Source: Vulcanimicrobiota bacterium (GTDB lineage Bacteria > Eremiobacterota > Eremiobacteria > Baltobacterales > Baltobacteraceae). Taken from it: a stretch of 20,489 nucleotides of DNA. The notes beneath the pieces were generated by a model, which saw only the letters and a list, made by a program, of their open reading frames with translations, was not told the DNA's origin and did not search any database. Shown one piece after another: positions 7,594 to 14,500 of the stretch. Location: assembly GCA_028287545.1 (NCBI GenBank), contig JAQBPL010000386.1, positions 1 to 20,489 of the forward strand, written 5' to 3'. Position 1 is the stretch's first letter. Each line of letters begins with the position of its first letter. Position numbers and translations under genes: made by a program.

Positions 7594-7639
7594 CCGACGC
7601 CGAAGCGGCAATCGGCGATTCGGAGCAAATAGGAAGAAA

Positions 7640-7932
7640 ATGTCGCTAAAGCCTTTTGCCGTGGCCACGCCGGTACGAGTCCGACGGGATCCGCACTATG
7701 GCCCGGGCCCTTGGCCTGACAAGCCCATCGGCACGATCACCGGGTTGCCGATAGATGGCGCGGCGTTTAAGTCGGTCGCGACGCTGCGCGGCCCCAACGA
7801 CACTACTGGATCGTTTTCGACGAGCCTCAGCGCGATGGGGACGGTGACGGCCCGTACGCCGCGGCGGAGGTCGAAGAGGAATATATCGAAGCTTTGCGCG
7901 AGCCGGAAGCGGACGACGATCGTGAAATCTGA
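7640..7932 (+). pseudogene. Small acidic hypothetical protein, broken by one frameshift
   Basis: ATG 7640 (AGGA 6 nt upstream) reads MSLKPFAVATPVRVRRDPHY, then GPGPWPDKPIGTITGLPIDG and SVATLRGP. After GGCCCC at 7790-7795 this frame turns into Ser/Thr/Arg-rich text, while the frame one base back reads QRHYWIVFDEPQRDGDGDGP, then YAAAEVEEEYIEALREPE and stops at TGA 7930. Adding one C to the C4 run restores a 97-aa protein. The pattern (beta-rich start, GPG turn, YWIVFDEPQ strand, acidic tail) suggests a small SH3-like beta-barrel protein. Function unknown. Its restored stop overlaps the next gene's GTG start by 11 nt, as expected of a co-translated pair. The alternative is that the unshifted 229-aa frame is one real protein, which its composition argues against. 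Confidence 0.65.
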
Positions 7933-8329
7933 GGAAAGTACGCGCCTTGCGATGACGTACTTGCAGTGGGTCGTCAATGATTTGTTCGCGTTCAGTGACC
8001 CGGAGTTCCAGGGCTCCGTGTGGATCCGTGGTGACCATCCGCGACGCTTCGTGCAAGACTACGACGAAGCGGTGCAGACGTTCACCGAATTCACCGAGAT
8101 GCTGCTCGCAGATGACTTGTGGAAGTACACAACACTTAGTGCGGAGCAGGCGAACGTCTTGCGAGGGTTCTACGAGCGCCTCATTCAGTTTGACGATACG
8201 TTGCCCAAGGGGCCTCGGAACTCGCAGGTGATTGTGAAAGATCCGCGGTGGCCGGCGATCGTGCTGGCTGCGAAAGGTACGCTCGTGTCGATTTTGGAGG
8301 GCTCCGGCGAGATTCGTCCGCAGATTTGA
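7922..8329 (+). CDS. Hypothetical protein, 135 aa
   Basis: I do not recognise this family. From GTG 7922 the protein reads VKSEESTRLAMTYLQWVVND, with a Trp- and Phe-rich helical middle (DEAVQTFTEFTEMLLADDLW) and an amphipathic helix LRGFYERLIQFDDTL. It is soluble, acidic and lacks cysteines, signal peptide or membrane spans. The GTG start overlaps the end of the restored acidic protein by 11 nt; ATG 7952 is an alternative (125 aa), but its nearest GAGGA is too far upstream (16 nt). The pair of small acidic genes could be a toxin-immunity or housekeeping accessory pair; nothing visible decides this. Amino-acid composition is protein-like across its whole length. Confidence 0.7.
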   Translation: MKSEESTRLAMTYLQWVVNDLFAFSDPEFQGSVWIRGDHPRRFVQDYDEAVQTFTEFTEMLLADDLWKYTTLSAEQANVLRGFYERLIQFDDTLPKGPRNSQVIVKDPRWPAIVLAAKGTLVSILEGSGEIRPQI

Positions 8330-8421
8330 CCAGCCGGGCGCGGAGTTCGGCGAGTCGGTGGCGGGGCCATCCGGGGCTGGAGATAGCAGGGTGACGTTCG
8401 CGCAGGCAATAACCGCCGCCC

Positions 8422-10032
8422 ATGACCACCACGATTTTTCGCGCTGGGCGTGTCGTGACGATGGGGGACGATGCGCCTGAGGCGTTCGCGGCTTCGGGTG
8501 AGCGGGTCGTCGCCACCGGGACGGTTGGGGAGTTGCGGGGACGGTTCCACGATGCGGAGGTCGTCGATTTCGGTTCGGCGACGATCGTGCCGGGGTTCAA
8601 CGACGCGCATGCGCATCTAGCGATCGCGGCGGAGGACATGCTGCACCTCGATCTGTCGATGGATGCCGTTGGCTCCCTCGCGGAGATCGCCGCGGTGCTG
8701 CGCGAGCAGGCGAAGCACACGCCGGCGGGCGGGTGGATCCGCGGGAGCCGGTACGACGATGCGAAGATGCCCGAAGGACGCTTGCTGACACGCTGGGATC
8801 TCGATGAGATCAGCCGCGAGCATCCGATCCTCATCCTGCAGGTCGCCGGGCATTGGGGCGTCGTCAACTCGAAGGCGCTCGAGCTCTGCGGGATCGACGA
8901 GTCGACGGAGGAGCCGTTCGGCGGCAAATTCGGGCGCGACGGAAATGGGCGTCTCAACGGATTGCTCTTCGAACAGGCGATCTTCGATTTTGCCTACCCG
9001 CAGGCGACGAAGCGCGCGCAGACGATCGCGCCGGCCAGCACGGCGGAAGACCGGCAGCGCGGGCTGCGCCGGGCGATGGATGCTTTTCACGCCGCTGGGA
9101 TCACGTCGGTCACCGATGCGATGGTCGGACCGGCCGACATCGCGCTCTTCCAAGAAGCGCAGAAGCGCGGCGCGCTGACGATGCGCATCAACATGCTGCT
9201 GCACTACGAACACTACGGTCTGCTCGCGAAGCTCGCGGTGCGCACCGGCTCCGGCACCGACCGGCTGCGTCTCGGCGGGATCAAAGGCTTTGTCGACGGC
9301 GCGATCGGCGGGCGCACGTGTCTGCTCGAGCAGCCGTTCGAAGGGACGAGCGACGACTACGGGATGCAGACGACCTCCGATGCGGACCTGCGCGACATCG
9401 TGCGGATGGTCCATCTCGACGGCAATCGGGTCTGCGTCCACGCCAACGGCGACCGCGCGATCGGCAAGCTCCTCGACCAGCTCGAAGCGGCGCAGCGCGA
9501 GAAGGCGCGCCCGCACCTGCACCACCGCATCGAACACTGCAGCGTCGTGAACGAGGACATCTTGGGCCGAATGAAGACCGTTGGCGCGATCGCGGTGCCG
9601 TTCGGGAGCTACGTGCACTACCACGGCGCGAAGCTGCTGGAATGGTACGGTGCCAAGCGGCTCGAGCGAATGTTCGCGCACCGCGCGTTCCTCGACGCCG
9701 GCGTCGCGGTCGCCGGATCGTCCGACTACCCGTGCGGGCCGTATCAGCCGCTGCTCGCGCTGCAGTCGTGCGTGACGCGCACCGGCTTCGACGGCGCGCC
9801 GCTCGGCCTCTCGCAGCGCGTCACGCCGGCGGAAGCGCTCGCGCTCTACACGGTCAACGCCGCGTACGCCTCGGACGAGCACGACGTGAAGGGCCGGCTC
9901 GCGCCGGGCTACGTCGCCGACTTCGTCGTCCTCGACGGCGACCCGCTGACCGCCGACCCGGCGACGCTCGGTTCGCTCGGCGTCGTCGCCACGTACGTGG
10001 GCGGCGAGAACGTGTGGCAACGCGCGGCCTGA
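8422..10032 (+). CDS. Amidohydrolase family 3 metal-dependent hydrolase, YtcJ-like
   Basis: A 536-aa TIM-barrel metallohydrolase, most similar in layout to YtcJ and N-substituted formamide deformylase. Metal-site features are visible: H63 and H65 in FNDAHAHL, K288 in GGIKGFVDGA, H340 in VHANGD, H372 in HHRIEHC and D435 in SSDYPCGPY. N-terminal and C-terminal beta-sandwich parts (TTTIFRAGRVVTMGDDAPEA; GRLAPGYVADFVVLDGDPLT) are normal for this family. There is no signal peptide, so it acts in the cytosol. ATG 8422 has no clear ribosome-binding site. It is first in an operon with a complete branched-chain-amino-acid-type importer and overlaps livH by one base (TGATG). The likely job is to hydrolyse an imported amide-like compound, by inference. 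Confidence 0.93.
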   Translation: MTTTIFRAGRVVTMGDDAPEAFAASGERVVATGTVGELRGRFHDAEVVDFGSATIVPGFNDAHAHLAIAAEDMLHLDLSMDAVGSLAEIAAVLREQAKHTPAGGWIRGSRYDDAKMPEGRLLTRWDLDEISREHPILILQVAGHWGVVNSKALELCGIDESTEEPFGGKFGRDGNGRLNGLLFEQAIFDFAYPQATKRAQTIAPASTAEDRQRGLRRAMDAFHAAGITSVTDAMVGPADIALFQEAQKRGALTMRINMLLHYEHYGLLAKLAVRTGSGTDRLRLGGIKGFVDGAIGGRTCLLEQPFEGTSDDYGMQTTSDADLRDIVRMVHLDGNRVCVHANGDRAIGKLLDQLEAAQREKARPHLHHRIEHCSVVNEDILGRMKTVGAIAVPFGSYVHYHGAKLLEWYGAKRLERMFAHRAFLDAGVAVAGSSDYPCGPYQPLLALQSCVTRTGFDGAPLGLSQRVTPAEALALYTVNAAYASDEHDVKGRLAPGYVADFVVLDGDPLTADPATLGSLGVVATYVGGENVWQRAA

Positions 10033-10892
10033 TGTCGGGCCTGATCGAGATCCAGCTGCTCAACGGCATCGTTCAAGGGATGATCTACGCGCTGGTCGCG
10101 GCGGGGCTCACGCTGATCTTCGGGATGCTCGACATCCCGAACTTCGCGCACGGCGCGTTCTACGCGCTCGGCGCGTACGTCGCGTTCACGGTCGTCTCGT
10201 CGACCGGAAACTTCTGGCTGGCGATCGCGATCGTGCCGATCGTCATCGCCGTGCTCGGCTTGGTCGTCGACGCGCTCGCGATGCGCCGCCTGGCGCGCGC
10301 GGGTCACGTCTACCAGATCCTCTTCACGCTCGGGCTCGTGCTGATCGTCCAGGAAACGATCGTCCTGCTGTGGGGCGCCGATCCCACCAGCGTGACCGTG
10401 CCGGCGGCGCTCTCCGGCGGCATTCCGCTCGGCGTGGTCAGCTTTCCCATCTACCGGCTGTTCCTGGTCGCCATCTCGGCGGTCGTGATCGCGGGGTTGT
10501 GGTTCGGCATCGAACGCACGCGCTACGGCGCGATCATCCGCGCCGGGATCGACGATCCGGAGATGGTCGACTGCATCGGGATCGACGTTCAGCGGCTATT
10601 CACGATCGTCTTCGGGATCGGCGTCGGCTTGGCCGGACTCGCCGGCGCGCTGATCGTGCCGATTCGCGGCGGCCAGCCGGCGATGGGCAACGAGTTGATG
10701 GCGACGAGCTTCGCCGTGGTCGTGATCGGCGGCCTGGGCAGCTATCTCGGCGCGGTGGTCGGCGGCATCTTCGTCGGCTTGACGCAGGCGATCATGACGA
10801 TTCTCTATCCCGCCGCGTCGGAAGTCGCGATCTTCGCGGCGATGGCGCTGGTGATCTTGGTGCGGCCGCAGGGACTCTTCGGGCGCCGGTGA
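10032..10892 (+). CDS. livH: Branched-chain amino acid-type ABC permease, LivH family
   Basis: First membrane permease (286 aa) of a LivHMGF importer. Diagnostic stretches are LLNGIVQGMIYALVAAGLTL, IFGMLDIPNFAHGAFYALGA (the LivH N-terminal signature), and GLAGLAGALIVPI, GGLGSYLGAVVGG near the C-terminus. It ends in RPQGLFGRR, the usual LivH tail. The ATG start shares one base with the upstream amidohydrolase stop (TGATG), so translation is coupled. The symbol names the family; the substrate here need not be leucine, isoleucine or valine and could be an amide or urea-like compound. Confidence 0.95.
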   Translation: MSGLIEIQLLNGIVQGMIYALVAAGLTLIFGMLDIPNFAHGAFYALGAYVAFTVVSSTGNFWLAIAIVPIVIAVLGLVVDALAMRRLARAGHVYQILFTLGLVLIVQETIVLLWGADPTSVTVPAALSGGIPLGVVSFPIYRLFLVAISAVVIAGLWFGIERTRYGAIIRAGIDDPEMVDCIGIDVQRLFTIVFGIGVGLAGLAGALIVPIRGGQPAMGNELMATSFAVVVIGGLGSYLGAVVGGIFVGLTQAIMTILYPAASEVAIFAAMALVILVRPQGLFGRR

Positions 10893-11806
10893 GACGCTTC
10901 GCGCTTCTGGCGGCCGTGGTCGCGCTCGCGCCGTTCGTCGTGCGCTACCCGACGCTGGAGACGCAGATACTCACCTTCGGCCTGCTCGCCGTCGCGTTCA
11001 ACGTGCTGCTCGGCGAGATGGGCTTTCTCTCGTTCGGCCAAGCGACGTTCAACGGCGTCGGCGCCTACGCCGCCGCGCGCGTGCTGATCGATCTGCACGC
11101 GCCGCTGCTGCTCGCGCTCGGGGCGGGGATTGCGGCGGGGGCGCTCGTCGCGGCGGCGATCGGAGCATTGGCGATCACCGGGCGCGGCGTGTACGGCGTG
11201 ATGCTGACCTTCGCGTTCAACGAGATGGCGTACTACGTCGCGTTCCAGTGGCGCGACGTGACCGGCGGCGACAACGGCCTGCGCGGCATCCCGCGGCCCG
11301 ACGTGTTCGGCATCTCGCTCGACGACGCGACCCGGTATTATCTGTTCACCGCGATCGTCGTGCTCGTCGCGTTCGCGTTCGTGCTGCGGCTGATCGCCTC
11401 GCCGTTCGGCGCGGTCCTGCGCGCGATTCGCGAGAACGAAGATCGCGCGCGCGCCATCGGCTTCCGCGTGCGGCGGTTCAAGATCGTCGCCTTCGCGATC
11501 TCGGGCGGCCTCTCGGGGCTCGCCGGCGCGCTGTACGCGGGACTGTTCCGCTTCGTGCCGCTGCAGTCGATCGACTTGGACACCTCGACCAACATCGTCG
11601 TCGCGACGCTGCTCGGCGGGACCGGCTCGCCGTACGGGCCGCTGCTCGGCGCCGCGGTGTTTACGATCCTCTCGAACTCGCTGAGCCACGTGTGGTCGCA
11701 CTGGCCGCTGCTGTTCGGGGTCGTGTTCTGCATCGTCGTGCTGTTCTTTCGCGGTGGCTTGTGGAGCATACCGGGCCTCTGGAGCCGTCGTGCTACGCAC
11801 GCATAG
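10889..11806 (+). CDS. livM: Branched-chain amino acid-type ABC permease, LivM family
   Basis: Second permease (305 aa) of the importer. It has the LivM hallmark SFGQATFNGVGAYAAARVL, then VYGVMLTFAFNEMAYYVAFQ and TGGDNGLRGIP, and the cytoplasmic ATPase-contact loop FGAVLRAIRENEDRARAIGF. GTG 10889 is chosen because it forms a GTGA overlap with livH and yields the normal N-terminus (VRRFALLAAVVALAPFVVRY). It is hydrophobic throughout with several membrane spans. The tail (WSIPGLWSRRATHA) overlaps livG by 17 nt. Confidence 0.95.
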   Translation: MRRFALLAAVVALAPFVVRYPTLETQILTFGLLAVAFNVLLGEMGFLSFGQATFNGVGAYAAARVLIDLHAPLLLALGAGIAAGALVAAAIGALAITGRGVYGVMLTFAFNEMAYYVAFQWRDVTGGDNGLRGIPRPDVFGISLDDATRYYLFTAIVVLVAFAFVLRLIASPFGAVLRAIRENEDRARAIGFRVRRFKIVAFAISGGLSGLAGALYAGLFRFVPLQSIDLDTSTNIVVATLLGGTGSPYGPLLGAAVFTILSNSLSHVWSHWPLLFGVVFCIVVLFFRGGLWSIPGLWSRRATHA

Positions 11807-12527
11807 TCTGACCAAGCGCTTCGGGGCGCACGTCGCGGTCGACGCGGTCGACATCGAGATTCGCGACGGCACGCTGCACGCGATCATCGGGCCGAACGGC
11901 GCCGGCAAGACGACGCTGTTCAATCTGCTCAGCGGCGAGCAGCAGCCCACCGGCGGCACGATCGAATTTCGAGGCCAGGACGTGACGCGGCTCGACGTGA
12001 CCGCGCGCTCGCATCGCGGGATGGGCCGGTCCTACCAGCGCACCAACGTCTTCCCGAAGCTGACGGTCTTCGAGAACGTGCGCCTCGCCGCGCAATCGCG
12101 CACGCGCGAAAGTTTCGCGCTGTGGGTCTCGGCGACCGCGGCACGAGCGCTCGCCGAGCGAACCGAACGCGCGCTCGAAGAATTCGGCCTGCTCGCGCAC
12201 GCGCAACGGCCGGCGCACGAACTGGCCGGCGGCGACCAGCGCCTGTTGGAGCTCGCGATCACGCTGGCGACGGATCCGGCGCTGCTCCTGTTGGACGAAC
12301 CCTCGCAGGGCCTCTCGCCCGAGGACGCGCACCGGCTGATCGACCGCATCGGCGCGCTCGCCTCGCGCTTCACGATCGTGCTCATCGAACACAACATGCC
12401 GCTGGTGATGGGACTCGCCGGGGAGATCACCGTGATGAACTTCGGCCGCGTCATCGCGCACGGAACGCCGGAGGCGATTCGCGCCGACGCGAACGTGCGC
12501 GCGGCGTATCTCGGGACGCGCGGCTGA
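11790..12527 (+). CDS. livG: Branched-chain amino acid-type ABC ATPase, LivG family
   Basis: Cytosolic ATPase (245 aa) that powers the importer. Walker A GPNGAGKT is at residues 34-41, Q-loop Q83 in SYQRTNVF, signature LAGGD at 145-149, Walker B LLLLDEP with D169 and E170, and switch His H201. LivG-type ATPases often have a divergent signature; here LAGGDQR replaces the canonical LSGGQQR, yet all catalytic residues remain. GTG 11790 has GGAG 5 nt upstream (11781-11784) and gives a start that fits the family (VLRTHSLTKRFG). A longer frame opens at 11754 but overlaps livM deeply. Confidence 0.95.
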   Translation: MLRTHSLTKRFGAHVAVDAVDIEIRDGTLHAIIGPNGAGKTTLFNLLSGEQQPTGGTIEFRGQDVTRLDVTARSHRGMGRSYQRTNVFPKLTVFENVRLAAQSRTRESFALWVSATAARALAERTERALEEFGLLAHAQRPAHELAGGDQRLLELAITLATDPALLLLDEPSQGLSPEDAHRLIDRIGALASRFTIVLIEHNMPLVMGLAGEITVMNFGRVIAHGTPEAIRADANVRAAYLGTRG

Positions 12528-13219
12528 TGTTGCGTCTCGCCGGGGTCGACGCGTACTACGGCCCGAGCTGGATCCTCAAAGACGTCTCGCTCGAGGTGGC
12601 GGCGGGCGGCGTGTTCGCGCTGCTCGGCCGCAACGGTGCCGGAAAGTCGACCACGCTCAAGACGATCGCGGGTCTGGTCGCTCCGCGCCGCGGTTCGGTG
12701 CGCTTCGACGACGCCGAGATCGGCGGTGCCGCGCCACATGCGATCAACCGGCGCGGGATCGCGTACGTTCCGGAGGAGCGGCGGATCTTCGCCGACCTCA
12801 CCGTCGACGAGCATCTCGCGATCGCGCTGCGCGGCGGCGCCTGGACGGCGGAGCGCGCGTTCGCGATCTTTCCCGCGCTCGTTCCGCTGCGCGGCCGGCG
12901 CGGGCGATTCTTGAGCGGCGGCGAGCAGCAGATGCTCGCGATCGCCCGGGCGCTGGTCACCGGGCCGCGGCTGCTGCTGCTCGACGAGCCGTCGCAAGGG
13001 CTGGCGCCGGTGATCGTCGATGCGGTGATGGCGTCGGTCCAAGCGTTGCGCGGCGAAGGACTCGCGATCTTGCTGGTCGAGCAGAACGTGGAGATCGCGC
13101 TCGAGGTCGCGGACCGCGCCGCGATCATCGATCAAGGCGCGATCGTCTTCGACGGCAGCGCCGGCGAACTGCGCGCGCGCAGCGACCTGCAATCAACCTA
13201 TCTCGGCGTCGGCATTTGA
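12527..13219 (+). CDS. livF: Branched-chain amino acid-type ABC ATPase, LivF family
   Basis: Second ATPase (230 aa), expected to form a heterodimer with the LivG-type subunit. Walker A GRNGAGKS is at 34-41, signature LSGGE at 129-133, Walker B LLLLDEP with D153 and E154. YVPEERRIFADLTVDEHL (80-97) is the LivF hallmark that replaces a simple Q-loop glutamine, and EQNVEIALEVADRA is typical of the switch region. The ATG shares a base with the livG stop (TGATG), so coupling is likely. Complete and unremarkable. Confidence 0.95.
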   Translation: MLRLAGVDAYYGPSWILKDVSLEVAAGGVFALLGRNGAGKSTTLKTIAGLVAPRRGSVRFDDAEIGGAAPHAINRRGIAYVPEERRIFADLTVDEHLAIALRGGAWTAERAFAIFPALVPLRGRRGRFLSGGEQQMLAIARALVTGPRLLLLDEPSQGLAPVIVDAVMASVQALRGEGLAILLVEQNVEIALEVADRAAIIDQGAIVFDGSAGELRARSDLQSTYLGVGI

Positions 13220-13230
13220 GGGGAACAGAG

Positions 13231-14424
13231 ATGGAACGCAAACGCTTTCTCGCAACCGTAGGCGGTGGGGCCGCCGCCGCGGCGCTCGGCGGGCTCCCGG
13301 CGCGCGCGGCGGACGAGGTCGTCTTCGCCGGAGTGTACTCGGCGACCGGCGCGTACGCGGCGTTCGGCCGCGACACCGACCGCGGCTTCCAGCTCGCCGT
13401 CAACGAGTTCAAGAAGTCGGTCGACGGCCATCCGATCAAGTACATCACGCGCGACGATCAGACGAAACCCGACGTCGGCCAGCAGCAGGTCACCGACGCG
13501 TACGAACACGACGGCGCGCGCTTCTTCGCCGGAATCGCCTCGAGCAGCGTGGCGCTGGCGATCGGCCAGGTCGCGCGGGACAAGCGCGCGCTGTTTTTCA
13601 CCAGCGTCGGCGCCGACGAGATCACCGGGAAGGATTGCAACCCGTACACGTTCCGCTGGTCGGTGCCCGCGTACGGCGCGGTGCGCGCGACGCTCTACCC
13701 GTTCATCGCGAAGTATCCGAACCTCAAGAAGTGGTACACGATCACGCCGTCCTACGTGTTCGGCGAGTCGCTGCTGACCAACGTCAAGGAAGTCGCGCAG
13801 GAGAAGGGCATCTCGCTGATCGGGAACGACTATCATCCGCTCGGCGCAACCGAATTCTCGAACTACGTCGCGAAGGCCGCGGAAGCGAAGCCGGACGTGT
13901 TGGTGCTGTTGAACTTCGGCGGCGACGCGATCAAGGCGCTGAAGACGGCGAATAGCTACGGGCTGAAGAAGACGACCAAAATCCTCTACGTGTGGAGCGG
14001 CGGGCTGCTCGACTTCGCCGGTATCGGCGCCGACGATCTCGACGGCGTGCACGTCGGCTGCCAGTACTGGCACGACTCGACCCCGGCGACGCGCAAGGCG
14101 AGCGAAGCCTACAAAGCCGCGTACGGCGAGCCGCTCGGGTACGTCGGAGCGAGCGCGTACATCGAGGCGCGGCTGACGTTCCAGGGGATTGCGAAGGCGC
14201 GCTCGACCGATCCGGCGCGGGTCGCGAAGGCGCTCGAAGGATTGAAGTACGCCGGGCCGACCGGAGCGGAAGAGATTCGCGCCTTCGATCACCAGGTGGT
14301 CAAACCGTACTACCTGCTCGTCGGAAAGCCGAAGGGCGCGATGAAGGACCAGTGGGACTACGTCGACACCGTCGCGTTCTCGTCACACCCGGTGCCGCGG
14401 GAGCGGAGTCTTTGTCGGCTGTGA
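13231..14424 (+). CDS. Branched-chain amino acid-type ABC substrate-binding protein
   Basis: Periplasmic binding protein (397 aa), Peripla_BP_6 / LivJK family, last gene of the importer operon, 11 nt after livF. ATG 13231 follows GAGGGG at 13218-13223. The N-terminus MERKRFLATVGGGAAAAALG ends in ARA with predicted cleavage after residue 26; RKRFLA resembles a Tat motif with Lys in place of the first Arg, so Sec or Tat export are both possible. The mature protein starts ADEVVFAGVYSATGAYAAFG, matching the family's first strand and ligand loop. FARFxGI-type second strand is FFAGIASSSVALAIG. Substrate cannot be read; with an amidohydrolase as the first operon gene, an amide or related nitrogen compound is plausible. 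Confidence 0.93.
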   Translation: MERKRFLATVGGGAAAAALGGLPARAADEVVFAGVYSATGAYAAFGRDTDRGFQLAVNEFKKSVDGHPIKYITRDDQTKPDVGQQQVTDAYEHDGARFFAGIASSSVALAIGQVARDKRALFFTSVGADEITGKDCNPYTFRWSVPAYGAVRATLYPFIAKYPNLKKWYTITPSYVFGESLLTNVKEVAQEKGISLIGNDYHPLGATEFSNYVAKAAEAKPDVLVLLNFGGDAIKALKTANSYGLKKTTKILYVWSGGLLDFAGIGADDLDGVHVGCQYWHDSTPATRKASEAYKAAYGEPLGYVGASAYIEARLTFQGIAKARSTDPARVAKALEGLKYAGPTGAEEIRAFDHQVVKPYYLLVGKPKGAMKDQWDYVDTVAFSSHPVPRERSLCRL

Positions 14425-14438
14425 GGCGCGATGGTGGC

Positions 14439-14493
14439 TCATCCTTCGACAGGCTCAGGATGACACGGGGTCCTTCGACGGGCTCAGGATGAC
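14439..14493. repeat. Two tandem copies of a 23-bp palindromic (REP-like) repeat
   Basis: Copy 1 is 14442-14464 and copy 2 is 14471-14493, each TCCTTCGAC(A/G)GG followed by CTCAGGATGAC, with one mismatch and a 6-bp spacer (period 29). Each can fold: in copy 1 TCATCCT (14439-14445) pairs with AGGATGA (14457-14463). The pair sits in the 76-nt gap between the convergent binding-protein and diguanylate cyclase genes, where it could act as a bidirectional terminator or RNA stabiliser. The same motif, which translates as SFDRLRMT, is familiar as a dispersed repeat in many bacterial genomes. Confidence 0.8.
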
Positions 14494-14500
14494 AATGGGA

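Noticed and set aside
7640..8329. One 229-aa protein
   Set aside because: Residues about 53-95 look out of frame, and the neighbouring frame reads as convincing protein; better explained as two genes with an indel.
8617..10020. A 467-aa minus-strand frame antisense to the amidohydrolase
   Set aside because: Shadow; the plus frame has all metal-binding motifs.
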